NCBI RefSeq assembly: GCF_019145355.1
Contig: NZ_JAHSTY010000001.1
Location: 3,224,001 to 3,288,000 of the forward strand
From: Pseudomonas azadiae
GTDB lineage: Bacteria > Pseudomonadota > Gammaproteobacteria > Pseudomonadales > Pseudomonadaceae
Length of the DNA stretch: 64,000 nt
Direction: 5' to 3'
Shown here: positions 45,196-53,942 of the stretch, one piece after another
How the letters are laid out: each line of letters opens with the position of its first letter
How positions within the stretch are numbered: the stretch's first letter is position 1
Position numbers and translations under genes: made by a program
The notes under the pieces: model-generated
The model's database searches: none
What the model was told of the DNA's origin: nothing
What the model saw: only the letters and a program-made list of their open reading frames with translations

Positions 45196-45981
45196 CTATT
45201 TACGCGCAGGAAGGTAGGTGCCGTTTTTGCCGTGGCCTGCCATCGCCTGGTTGCTGCGCACACTGATCATCAACCGGATATCGATCCACTCGACGCCCTG
45301 GGCCTTGAGTTTGGGCAACTCGCGCTCCAGGACCGCGAGGGTTTGCGGGTAGGGGTGGCCGATCATCACCGCGGAGCCCTGTTTGTGGGCCAGCTTGATT
45401 GCGGTTTGCAGTTGGGTGGTGATCGCCGCTTCGGTGCGTTCGTCATCGAGGAACACATCCCGCGAGACATGGGCCAGACCAATCCTCTGTGCCTCGGCCG
45501 CCGCGACAGTCTGCGCGCTGGTGCGGCTGTCGACAAAAAACTTGTTGCGTCGTTGCAGCTCGCTCATCAACCAGGCCATGGCCTGCGGTTGCGCGGTCAT
45601 GCGGCTGCCCATGTGGTTGTTGATGCCGGCGGTGAAGGGTACGGCCTGGAATGCGGCGTCGAGGCGCTTGCCGAGTTCTTCGATGGAAAGTTCGGGGTGC
45701 CAGGCGAACGGGCCGGTGGCCGGGTCCATGGGCATGTGCAGGATCACGATTTTGCCGGCCTTGTGCGCTTCGCGGGCAAACTCGGCGGCGTGGGGCGTGT
45801 CGGGCATGATCGCCGTGGTCACCGGCCCGGGGAGAGCCAGCACGCGACGATCCCGGGGCAGGTTTTGCCCGAGGTCGTCGATGATCAGGGTGAGGTAGGC
45901 TTTTTGCGGCTCGCCGGCCGGGGTCGCATGGGCGACGCCGGCCAGGCTGCACAGCAAGGCGATGATCAGGGCAACGCGCAT
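45196..45981 (-). CDS. YibQ-family divergent polysaccharide deacetylase
   Basis: 261 residues with a signal peptide (MRVALIIALLCSLAGVAHA). LTLIIDDLGQNLPRDRRVLA, then LHMPMDP and INNHMGSRMT, are the conserved motifs of this periplasmic family, which resembles NodB deacetylases with a changed metal site (DD, H, H). The substrate is presumed to be a cell-wall or surface glycan. It directly follows ctpA (one base between) and is thus probably in the envC-ctpA-yibQ operon. Confidence 0.88.
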   Translation of the reverse strand: MRVALIIALLCSLAGVAHATPAGEPQKAYLTLIIDDLGQNLPRDRRVLALPGPVTTAIMPDTPHAAEFAREAHKAGKIVILHMPMDPATGPFAWHPELSIEELGKRLDAAFQAVPFTAGINNHMGSRMTAQPQAMAWLMSELQRRNKFFVDSRTSAQTVAAAEAQRIGLAHVSRDVFLDDERTEAAITTQLQTAIKLAHKQGSAVMIGHPYPQTLAVLERELPKLKAQGVEWIDIRLMISVRSNQAMAGHGKNGTYLPARK

Positions 45982-45982
45982 A

Positions 45983-47311
45983 TCAACGGCTGCGCGTGAT
46001 GCTCAGGCCCTTGAGCAGGCTCAGCGCCTGGGCCAGTTGGTAGTCATCGTCCTGGGGCATCGGCTTGGCTTTCTTACCGCTGTCTGTCGGTTGGTCGGCG
46101 CCGCCATTGCCATTACCCAGGTGACCTTGCAAGTCCGCCTCTTTGTAATACTCGCTGTCGATCTCGTTGGTGATCTTGGCCTTGCGCACCTCAATGTCGG
46201 GCACGATGCCTTGGGCCTGGATCGATCGGCCGTTCGGCGTGTAGTACAAGGCCGTGGTGATCTTCAATGCACGCTCGTTGTTCAGCGGCAGCACGGTTTG
46301 CACCGAGCCTTTGCCGAAGCTGTTGGTGCCCATCAGCACGCCGCGTTTCTGGTCTTGCAGGGCGCCGGCGACGATCTCCGAAGCCGAGGCGCTGCCGCCG
46401 TTGATCAGCACCGCCAGTGGCACGTTCTCGCTAAGGTCGTTGCCGGTGGCGGAGAAGCGCAGCTCGGAATTGGCGATGCGACCCTTGGTGTAGACAATAA
46501 GACCCTTGGTGATGAAGTGGTCGACCACTTCCACCGCCGACTGCAGCACGCCGCCCGGGTTGTTGCGCAGGTCGAGCACGATGCCGTTGAGCTTCTTGCC
46601 GTTGTCCTTGCGCAGCTTGGCCAGGGCCTTGGCCACTTCATCACCGGTCTTGACCTGGAACTGGGTGATACGGATGTAACCGTAGCCCGCCTCCAGCAAC
46701 TGGCTCTTCACGCTCTTGACCACGATGGTCGCGCGGGTCAGCGTCACGTCGAACGGGTTGCCGCCGTCGCGCACCAGGGTCAGGGTGATCTTCTGCCCGA
46801 TCTTGCCGCGCATCTTGTCGACGGCTTCGGTCATGGTCTGGCCACGGGTCGGCTGGCCGTTGATCTTGACGATAAAGTCACCGGCCTGGATACCGGCCTT
46901 GGACGCTGGCGTGTCGTCGATCGGCGACACTACCTTGATGTTGCCGTCTTCGGAGCCGACCTCGATGCCCAGGCCACCGAATTCACCGCTGGTGCTTTCC
47001 TGCAGCTCGGCGAAATCTTCCGGGCCCAGGTAGGCGGAGTGCGGGTCGAGGTTGCTGAGCATGCCCTTGATGGCATTTTCCAGCAGGGTCTTGTCGTCCA
47101 CGGGTTCGACATAGGCTGCCTTGATCCGGTCCATGACCTCGGCAAAGGTGCGCAGCTCGTCCAGCGGCAACGGCGCCCTAGTGGTCGCGGCAGAGGTCGC
47201 GGCCGTGGCGGCGGGTGCAGCCGGGGCGGCCTGATCGGCGAAAGCCAGGGGCGCGCCGATCACCAGGGCGATCGTCAGGGCCAGCGAAGTGAGGCGGGAC
47301 AAATGCAGCAT
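45983..47311 (-). CDS. ctpA: CtpA-type carboxy-terminal processing protease (S41)
   Basis: 442 residues with a signal peptide (ALTIALVIGAPLAFA). A PDZ domain (GGLGIEVGSEDGNIKVVSPI and onward, ~residues 105-190) precedes the S41 protease with the catalytic Ser in NGGSASASEIVAGAL and Lys in NSFGKGSVQTV. It cleaves periplasmic proteins such as cell-wall hydrolases. The gene lies between envC and yibQ on one strand, an arrangement common in Pseudomonas, which ties it to peptidoglycan control. Confidence 0.95.
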   Translation of the reverse strand: MLHLSRLTSLALTIALVIGAPLAFADQAAPAAPAATAATSAATTRAPLPLDELRTFAEVMDRIKAAYVEPVDDKTLLENAIKGMLSNLDPHSAYLGPEDFAELQESTSGEFGGLGIEVGSEDGNIKVVSPIDDTPASKAGIQAGDFIVKINGQPTRGQTMTEAVDKMRGKIGQKITLTLVRDGGNPFDVTLTRATIVVKSVKSQLLEAGYGYIRITQFQVKTGDEVAKALAKLRKDNGKKLNGIVLDLRNNPGGVLQSAVEVVDHFITKGLIVYTKGRIANSELRFSATGNDLSENVPLAVLINGGSASASEIVAGALQDQKRGVLMGTNSFGKGSVQTVLPLNNERALKITTALYYTPNGRSIQAQGIVPDIEVRKAKITNEIDSEYYKEADLQGHLGNGNGGADQPTDSGKKAKPMPQDDDYQLAQALSLLKGLSITRSR

Positions 47312-47341
47312 GTCGAACGAACTCCTAATGTAGATGCGATC

Positions 47342-48637
47342 CTATCCTTGGGAACGGCACCATTGTGCGGGATCGCTCGGGCGACCCTGCTGACGAATAG
47401 CGAAGTACAGCGCCGGGGTGTCCTGGCCACCACTGTTACCGACAGTGGAGATGGACTCACCGGCTTTTACAACATCACCTGCCGACTTGAGTAATGTCTG
47501 ATTGTGGCCATAAAGGCTCAAATAGCCATTCCCGTGGTCGAGAATCACCAGCAAACCGGCGCCGCGCAGCCAATCGGCAAACACCACGCGTCCACCGTGA
47601 ACGGCATGCACCTGGCTGCCGGCGGAGGCGCTGATCATCACGCCATCCCACTTGGCGCGGGTGTCATCGCCACGGGTTTCACCAAAGCGTGCCAGTAATC
47701 GACCATCAACCGGCCACGGAAGTTTGCCGCGTGCTGAAGCAAAAGGGCCGCCGAACGACTCACCAGCACTGGAAACCAGTGGGCCAGGGGTTGCATGCGC
47801 CGGTTTGCGCGGTGCCGGTGCGTCCGAGGTGGCTGCCAGTTCGGCCTCACGCTGGCGCTTTTTTTCGGCTTCCTGCTGGGCGATCAGCGCTTTCTGCCGC
47901 GCTTCCTCCGCCTCACGTGCCTGGCGCGCCAGGGTTTCCTCGATGGTCTTGAGTACTTTGGCCAAGTCGGCCTGGTCCTGCTCGCGGGCCTGCAGCTTGG
48001 CGTCGCGGGCCTTTACGTCGTCATTGAGCTTGGCCAGGGCCAGCTGGCGCTCCTTGCGCACTTTGTCCAATTCGTTGCGCTGGGTGTCGAGGGCGCTTTT
48101 CTGGTCCTGCAACTGCGACTGCTGGTTGGCGATTTCCTGCTCGACGTTGACCAGCTGGCGCAGGGTCTCGTTGAAGCTTTTAAGCTGCTCCAGGCGCGCC
48201 TTGCTCAAGTAGTCGTAGTAGGTCAGGGTGCGCGCGAATTTCTCGGGGTTTTGCTGGTTGAGCAGCAGCTTGAGGTATTCCTGGCGGCCGTTCTGGTAGG
48301 CGGCGCGGGCCTGGATCGCGATCAAGCGTTGCTGTTCAACGCGTGCGCTCTGGAGTTTTTTTTTCTCAGCGTCGAGTCGCTCCAGTTCCGACTCGCTCTT
48401 CTTTAGTTCTTTTTGCAGCTCCTGGACCTGCTTCTCCAGCTTGCCCATTTCGGTTTCCGTGCCGCGCAGATCTTTCTGCACCCCGGACTTTTCTTCCTGG
48501 AGCTTGCCCAGCAGCTTCTTCAGCTCGGCAATGTCCTGACGCGTAGCGTCCAACTGTTGTTGGGTTTGTGCGCGCTCATCGGCAAACGCCGGTTGGAGCA
48601 GGCAGACAAGAGCAAGGGTAATCAAGGCGCGAAGCAT
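47342..48637 (-). CDS. envC: EnvC-like murein hydrolase activator
   Basis: 431 residues from the ATG at 48637 (a GTG at 48652 is possible). After the signal peptide (MLRALITLALVCLLQPAFA) comes a long coiled coil to about residue 240, then an LytM/M23 domain (VHAVHGGRVVFADWLRGAGL then VILDHGNGYLSLYGHNQTL). The first metal ligand region reads AKWDGVMIS without the usual histidine, so like E. coli EnvC it is probably a non-catalytic activator of amidases. It heads the envC-ctpA-yibQ operon. Confidence 0.9.
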   Translation of the reverse strand: MLRALITLALVCLLQPAFADERAQTQQQLDATRQDIAELKKLLGKLQEEKSGVQKDLRGTETEMGKLEKQVQELQKELKKSESELERLDAEKKKLQSARVEQQRLIAIQARAAYQNGRQEYLKLLLNQQNPEKFARTLTYYDYLSKARLEQLKSFNETLRQLVNVEQEIANQQSQLQDQKSALDTQRNELDKVRKERQLALAKLNDDVKARDAKLQAREQDQADLAKVLKTIEETLARQAREAEEARQKALIAQQEAEKKRQREAELAATSDAPAPRKPAHATPGPLVSSAGESFGGPFASARGKLPWPVDGRLLARFGETRGDDTRAKWDGVMISASAGSQVHAVHGGRVVFADWLRGAGLLVILDHGNGYLSLYGHNQTLLKSAGDVVKAGESISTVGNSGGQDTPALYFAIRQQGRPSDPAQWCRSQG

Positions 48638-48697
48638 AGAGGCGGGCGACACCAGGGAAAGGGACGGTCTAGTATGCCCGGCCCACGCTGCAAAAAA

Positions 48698-48728
48698 AAC
48701 GCCTCAAAGCCAACTGCTTTGAGGCGTT
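48698..48728 (-). terminator. Minus-strand terminator, probably once serving gpmI
   Basis: AACGCCTCAAAGC (48698-48710) pairs perfectly with GCTTTGAGGCGTT (48716-48728), and on the minus strand the stem is followed by eight bases TTTTTTTG-like. It ends transcription arriving from the right. The nearest minus-strand core gene there is gpmI, 8.2 kb away past the island. Confidence 0.8.
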
Positions 48729-48801
48729 CGTCATAAAAAGCCGTTCAGGGCGATTTAATTGGGCGGTTTGAAGGTTAAATACTATCGAAGAAACGCTTTG
48801 A

Positions 48802-49264
48802 AACGCTCGACCTGCACTGGTTTTTGCTGCTGAGAATAGACTCACGAGCCCTCAAATCAGGCAGTTGGCGCGATCGGCAATGTCCGGTATTCATGAGTCA
48901 AAAGGCCAGCAAACCTGGCTCGATTACGGATTGCCCGACCTGCGTAGCCTTGATCGGGCTCTACGTTCTTGCGCACTCGAGGAGGTGTTGGCGGGCAAGG
49001 ACATTACCGATGCGGTCGATATCGTAGCTTCAAACTTGGGGATTACCGATTCGGCATGCCCTCAGGTATGTATAGATTCACCTATGGGCAGGGTGTTGAT
49101 CCAGCGCATGACGCTGCGGCACATCGTTGAAAAGCGGCAAGATGCCAGAGAGCGATACGTAAAATTCGCGCTGGATACGTTGACAGGGCCTCTGGAAATC
49201 TGGCGTGTCGCCTATAGCGACGGCTCGGCTGGCGTTCATCGGTGCTTATGAAACCAAGCCGTAG
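48802..49264 (+). pseudogene. Phage Mu F-like head protein remnant (PBECR2-like nuclease end), frameshifted
   Basis: An open frame after a stop at 48799 encodes QTWLDYGLPDLRSLDRALRS, later VCIDSPMGRVLIQRM and RHIVEKRQDARERYVKFALD then TLTGPLEIWRVAYSDGS. This is the C-terminal part of Mu gpF-type head-morphogenesis proteins, where HIVEKR-DARERY-TL-P-EIW marks a phage nuclease-like domain. The proper ending IGAYETKP lies in the next frame (49238-49264), so a frameshift has broken the tail, and the N-terminal two thirds are absent. No other head gene is near. Confidence 0.6.
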
Positions 49265-49405
49265 ATGCTGGTGGTGGTGAATATCCAGGCAGGTAATGTC
49301 AAGCTTAGGTAGCTATGTCAACAGCTGTCGCCCAAATATCCGGCTGCTCATCCCTCGATCCGCCCCTCAAAACAAGGTAAACTGTCGAAATCTAGGAGAC
49401 TTTTA

Positions 49406-50431
49406 ATGATTGATGCAGTTGACCTTTTTTGCGGCGCGGGAGGCTTAACAGCGGGCTTGCGTAAAGCTAACATTCATGTACGCGCTGGCTATGACAATGA
49501 CGCTAATTGCGAACACGCATATACGGTCAATAATCATGCGAGCTTTATCAATAAGGACGTTCAAGAAGTAACTGTTGAAGAAGTAAAAAACTGGTATCAA
49601 AAAGGAAGTATAAAACTCCTTGCTGGTTGCGCGCCGTGCCAGCCCTTCTCTACATACAATCAGGGAAAAGATGCAAGCCTAGATAGAAAATGGCCTTTGC
49701 TATACGCATTCCAGCGCCTTATAAAAGGTGTTAAGCCAGAACTTGTAACGATGGAAAATGTTCCTGACGTTACTAAACATGAAGTCTATCATGATTTTGT
49801 TGCCTCACTAAAAGCCCAAAAATATCATGTGTGGGAGGGGCGTGTTGCTTGTGCCGACTACGGCTTGCCTCAAAAAAGACAACGCCATGTTTTATTGGCT
49901 TCAAAGTTCGGACCAATCAGTTTAATGCCCAAAACGCATAATATTCACGTGACTGTTGAGCAGGTGCTGAAGAAATATGCAAAACTCCACGCCGGGGAAC
50001 ACCACTCATCAGACCCACTTCACCGAGCAGCTAAGTTATCCCCTACCAATATGGCCCGCATAATGCTGTCAACGCAGGGCGGGACTTGGAGAGACTGGCC
50101 AGAGTCTTTGAGAGCCAACTGTCACAAAAAAGAAAGTGGAAAAACATATGCCAGTGTATATGGACGTATGAAATGGTCTGAGCCCAGCCCTACAATGACG
50201 ACTTTATGTTATGGATTCGGAAATGGACGGTTTGGGCATCCTGAGCAGAATAGAGCTATATCCTTAAGAGAGGCTGCAACCCTACAGTCATTTCCAGATG
50301 ATTATGAATTCCTACCGGCCGAAAAAATAAATTTTAAAGCTGTAGGAAGAATGATCGGTAACGCCGTACCCGTCATACTGGGCGAAGTAATCGGGCACAG
50401 CCTTAATATTCACATGCAAGAATATCGTTAA
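49406..50431 (+). CDS. DNA (cytosine-5) methyltransferase
   Basis: 341 residues, AT-rich coding. Motif I DLFCGAGGLTAGLRKA, catalytic PC motif GCAPCQPFS, ENV motif MENVPDV, motif VIII QKRQRHVLLAS, a target-recognition stretch of about 100 residues, motif IX REAATLQSFPDDY and motif X GNAVPV are all intact. It should methylate C5 of cytosine in DNA; the recognition sequence cannot be read. AGGAGA precedes the ATG. No restriction endonuclease of known type is adjacent. The only close partner is the convergent HEPN-like gene. Confidence 0.95.
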   Translation: MIDAVDLFCGAGGLTAGLRKANIHVRAGYDNDANCEHAYTVNNHASFINKDVQEVTVEEVKNWYQKGSIKLLAGCAPCQPFSTYNQGKDASLDRKWPLLYAFQRLIKGVKPELVTMENVPDVTKHEVYHDFVASLKAQKYHVWEGRVACADYGLPQKRQRHVLLASKFGPISLMPKTHNIHVTVEQVLKKYAKLHAGEHHSSDPLHRAAKLSPTNMARIMLSTQGGTWRDWPESLRANCHKKESGKTYASVYGRMKWSEPSPTMTTLCYGFGNGRFGHPEQNRAISLREAATLQSFPDDYEFLPAEKINFKAVGRMIGNAVPVILGEVIGHSLNIHMQEYR

Positions 50432-50458
50432 AGGTATAAAAGCCCATTTCACTGTCAG

Positions 50459-51559
50459 CTATTGCTTCGGCGTGGAAGCAGAAGCTTCTTCTTGCGCAAG
50501 GCTGGCAATCATGTACCTGGACAAACGAATCGTAAAATCTAACAAGCGGCTGCTTTCGGCCGAGTGATCAGCAGTATGTGCTATTTTGTTTCTCGCCTCA
50601 GTAATATCAATCAAATTGTTCATAAGCTCATTCTTCTGTAGTTCCGTAAGATCGCTTCCATCATCTTCAGTTTTTATTAGCTTTTGATAAAGTAACAGCA
50701 TCATTGCTTTTGGATTGGAATTTTTTAAAGTTGAAATTAACTTCCCATCCGTCATATTAAATAAGTCGAGAGCTAGGATTTTACAAAAGCTATCAGATCT
50801 AAATCTTGATTCAATAATTTTATAAAAACACAAAAAGCTTTCGTCGTAGAAGCCTAGAAATTTATAGTGAACGCCTTTACCAAAGTGCTTTCTCAGATTC
50901 TCAGGAATTGTCAGTGAATGCTCATACGCTGCAACTATTTCTTTGGCCTTTACCGCCAGCGGATGAATAGGGTTATGCCCCGCTGTTTCCTGCCCCCCTC
51001 CCACTTGGGTAATCCTAGAGTAATAGCCGTTTTGAAGTAAATATAAATTCAACGTTGAAGGAATCTGTCTCGCAAGAAAACCTGAAAACTCTATGAAAGA
51101 TAAAATCTCGTCTCTTAGTATCGTTGCCTTCTGCAAAATTAGTGACGACAGATAAACCCTCATATGTGTTGCGGGATCTATTTGTCCATTTTTGTCAATC
51201 TTTTTTGCTATGTCACTTTCTATTTTTGCATAGCCAATTTTTTTCAAAACAAAGCAAACGGAAACGAAGTATTTTTCTGTCTTGTCATACCCTGAAGGTG
51301 CGCAACTTTCTATAGAAATTGAATTTACCAGCACACCTCCTTTTATGTGTAGGCGACTAAAATTCAAATTTAAAGTGGGGATCTCCAACTCGTCAAGAGT
51401 AACAGGCTCATTTTTAACATTCATCTTCCTAAAAGCTACCGCATTAGTAAAACTGAAACCGGCGTCAATATGAAAATCCAATGTGAAAGTGGGTTTATTT
51501 TCTTTGCTTTCTAAAAATCGCTCCCAGTTTACAAAATCACGGGTCCGTGGATGATACAT
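50459..51559 (-). CDS. HEPN-like domain protein of unknown function
   Basis: 366 residues from the ATG at 51559, chosen because AGGAG lies six bases upstream; an ATG at 51565 has none. The N-terminal ~190 residues are beta-rich and unlike anything I recognise. The helical C-terminus has FYDESFLCFYKIIESRFR and ITEARNKIAHTADHS, where R323-x4-H328 is the catalytic motif of HEPN ribonucleases. Many HEPN proteins of this layout act in phage defence by cutting RNA. It converges on the cytosine methyltransferase with 27 bases between stops. Confidence 0.65.
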   Translation of the reverse strand: MYHPRTRDFVNWERFLESKENKPTFTLDFHIDAGFSFTNAVAFRKMNVKNEPVTLDELEIPTLNLNFSRLHIKGGVLVNSISIESCAPSGYDKTEKYFVSVCFVLKKIGYAKIESDIAKKIDKNGQIDPATHMRVYLSSLILQKATILRDEILSFIEFSGFLARQIPSTLNLYLLQNGYYSRITQVGGGQETAGHNPIHPLAVKAKEIVAAYEHSLTIPENLRKHFGKGVHYKFLGFYDESFLCFYKIIESRFRSDSFCKILALDLFNMTDGKLISTLKNSNPKAMMLLLYQKLIKTEDDGSDLTELQKNELMNNLIDITEARNKIAHTADHSAESSRLLDFTIRLSRYMIASLAQEEASASTPKQ

Positions 51560-51565
51560 TTCCAT

Positions 51566-52034
51566 CTCCTACTGACTGTCAGGCGTATTTAAGCTTAGGT
51601 AATAATCGCTCACTCATAAATGATCGGAATATTATCGTTCAATAGCTTTAGTTGCTTTAAGAGTTGTATCAAAAAATTTTCATGTGTCGAAAATGTATCG
51701 CAGATGATTTAGTCAAATCATTTGTGATTAAACGTACGGCGCGCTCAAACGACTCATTCAAGGGCGCCCACTCTCACTCTTCAGATTTACACCCTAATCA
51801 AGAATCCCGAACTCAATGCTCAATAGCTGTCCGCTAGTATACGACTTGCATCAATAGATGCCGCAGCATGCCTAGCACGAGCCTCTAGGTACGTGAGACT
51901 TCTAGATTGTCTACCTTAGAAGTGAGAGCGATATATCATCAGAAATGTGTCACGCATACTGCCGAAAAAAACGTGGCATTAAATATCTATTAGAAACCGC
52001 GCTTCTTATATTTCCGTATATGAAGCGCTACTTC
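51566..52034. other. Intergenic stretch with a possible terminator
   Basis: No gene is seen in 469 bases; both strands are full of stops. GCGCTTCTTATA (51999-52010) pairs with TATATGAAGCGC (52017-52028) apart from one mismatch, a possible end for the operon to the right, though no T run follows. AAGCTTAGGTA at 51591-51601 repeats the same 11 bases found at 49301-49311. Confidence 0.4.
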
Positions 52035-52718
52035 CTAAGCCTGTACAGCAACCTCAAAAGGGTAGGGAATACGAGCGCCTTCGCCTACTCTGATAAGATG
52101 CTTTAAAACCCCATTCCCATCTCGGCTTTTCCTCTGAAACTCACTTAATACTTCCCAGCCTGCTAATGAGTGGATTGAGAAAATCGTGAGCTCAAAAGCG
52201 GAGCTGGCAAACATATAAAATGTTGGAAAATGAACAGGCAACCAATTTATGCACCCTGGGAATGGTGAATCAGAGCTATTAGATATGATAGGTTGCACGT
52301 GAAAAAAACCGTGCTTGTTCCCCGGGAACCGCTCCGGATGCTCGAAGCGGAAACCAAAGCTATTTACATCGTTACCTACACCCGATAGAAGCAAGCATAT
52401 CGTCTCAGCGTTGAGCTCTGAATGCTTATTTCCTACAAATCTCATTAACTTAAGCCAGCCGCATCGTGAATCAATATCTACGATAATATATGATGTACAA
52501 CCATCTTTCTTGGGTGTCAGTATAAACGCTTTAAGCTGACTCCTTAAAGCTTGTTGCGAGCCATCAAAAAATGAAATTGTCCCGCGTGAGGCCAATACTC
52601 GTGTCTCTTTGAACAGAGAAAACTTTTTTAACTTCGTCTGGCTATTCAACGTCTTGAAATGGGTTGCATGCCCGTTACTCAAGAGTACAGCTAATGCGTC
52701 AGCTTGTTTATCATCCAT
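52035..52718 (-). CDS. Unknown protein, third gene of the GHKL/receiver operon
   Basis: 227 residues from the ATG at 52718; a TTG at 52733, directly after the stop of the receiver gene, would add five. No domain is recognised. The protein is mixed alpha/beta with Cys at GCTSYIIVDIDSRCGWLKLM (SYIIVDID looks like a buried acidic strand) and FPGCINWLPVHFPTFYMF. ISFFDGSQQAL and the aromatic PVHFPTFYMF stretch give no motif match. It is probably made with the two genes upstream; effector or adaptor roles are both open. Confidence 0.6.
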   Translation of the reverse strand: MDDKQADALAVLLSNGHATHFKTLNSQTKLKKFSLFKETRVLASRGTISFFDGSQQALRSQLKAFILTPKKDGCTSYIIVDIDSRCGWLKLMRFVGNKHSELNAETICLLLSGVGNDVNSFGFRFEHPERFPGNKHGFFHVQPIISNSSDSPFPGCINWLPVHFPTFYMFASSAFELTIFSIHSLAGWEVLSEFQRKSRDGNGVLKHLIRVGEGARIPYPFEVAVQA

Positions 52719-52733
52719 ATTAAAAACTCGCAA

Positions 52734-53942
52734 CTACATCAGTAGATATGCTTGAGGCTCGTAGCTAACACCATTGCCGCGACATTGAAGCTCACCTTCT
52801 ACCCAACGTTCGTTGTCGTAGCCAATGAGGTCACTTGGATAGCTAGATGCCTTATCTCTCTCAAGAAACCTTGAAGAGTCCTCACAAAAAACCAAGTCAG
52901 GCACTTTAGATATATCAAAGTCATCAGGTACAGGAAAAGCGTCTTTTATGTGCTCAATCCAAAAAGCAGGCCTGGAGTACATGAATGCATTATTAACTGC
53001 ATGTTTTACAAGCTCAGGATTTACAACCTTAACATATTCTAAGGTTGACAATTTTTCCCAAGCATCTGGATCCGTAGGATTAGTAAGAAGCCAAGGGAAT
53101 CTGCTCACTATATGAGGCAAATCAGCAACAGCTTGTTGGTTAGGCAAAACAATTTTTTCCAACCAATGAGATATTATCGCACATGCAACCCTCGCGAGCT
53201 GCTCTACTGGCATGTACTCAACAATGGGCCTGTCTTTATCTAAAATATTAAATACGCTTAACCCAACGCTCTTCAATGCGATGTCACGGAATGATCGAGC
53301 ACCGCCAGACTTAACACCGAGAACGCCTGCGATATCATAAGCTAAATAGTTAGGCGCTTCAGTATCCTGCAACTCAAAGCCAAGAGTCTTCATCACAGGC
53401 TCATCAAGATTCTGCTGAATGAACGCTCTGAAAGCTTCAATGCGGGCTACTTCCGCGAGCAAGTTTGGCCAATGCCAAGGCCTAAATCCTGCGAAACCTG
53501 AAGACTTCCAAAGACCTTGATCAGTAATTTGTATACTACCAACATCGTAGTCGGCATAGGACGATGCTGTACGCTTCATAGTAAGGTCGAAATTGCACGT
53601 ACCATACTGGTTTACTACAACGATGGGACCTATTGTAGACATTAATCGCGCCGTATACGCTATCTCGGCACCTGTTGACCATGCCGCAGACGCTTTCTCA
53701 TCCAAGCCGAGCAAATCATAGTCCACTATGAGAAGGTGGTAACCCTCATACCCTAATGCAGGGGAGTACTCACCTGCCCTTGAGGCTAGTCTTGAGCGGT
53801 GTAACTCCGTGATAAACTCGGACACCTCTCCTTTTTCGAATACCGTTATATTGGCATCAACAAACTTAGAGAGCTCGGACTTCCAACCACAGGCTCTTTC
53901 GTACTCATCGTCAAGTACCAATATATTAATCTTGCTCATCAT
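52734..53942 (-). CDS. Receiver-domain (CheY-like) protein with a long unknown C-terminal region
   Basis: 402 residues (an ATG at 53939 is also possible). INILVLDDEYERACGWKSEL has the acidic pair D11-D12, and HLLIVDYDLLGLD has D74 or D76 as phosphoacceptor, as in response regulators. The receiver part is followed by about 280 residues of unknown fold with a conserved-looking RPWHWPNLLAEVARIEAF and SSFLERD-type end. The start overlaps the GHKL kinase-like gene by 17 bases, so a phosphorelay between the two is plausible. No known output domain is recognised. Confidence 0.7.
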   Translation of the reverse strand: MMSKINILVLDDEYERACGWKSELSKFVDANITVFEKGEVSEFITELHRSRLASRAGEYSPALGYEGYHLLIVDYDLLGLDEKASAAWSTGAEIAYTARLMSTIGPIVVVNQYGTCNFDLTMKRTASSYADYDVGSIQITDQGLWKSSGFAGFRPWHWPNLLAEVARIEAFRAFIQQNLDEPVMKTLGFELQDTEAPNYLAYDIAGVLGVKSGGARSFRDIALKSVGLSVFNILDKDRPIVEYMPVEQLARVACAIISHWLEKIVLPNQQAVADLPHIVSRFPWLLTNPTDPDAWEKLSTLEYVKVVNPELVKHAVNNAFMYSRPAFWIEHIKDAFPVPDDFDISKVPDLVFCEDSSRFLERDKASSYPSDLIGYDNERWVEGELQCRGNGVSYEPQAYLLM

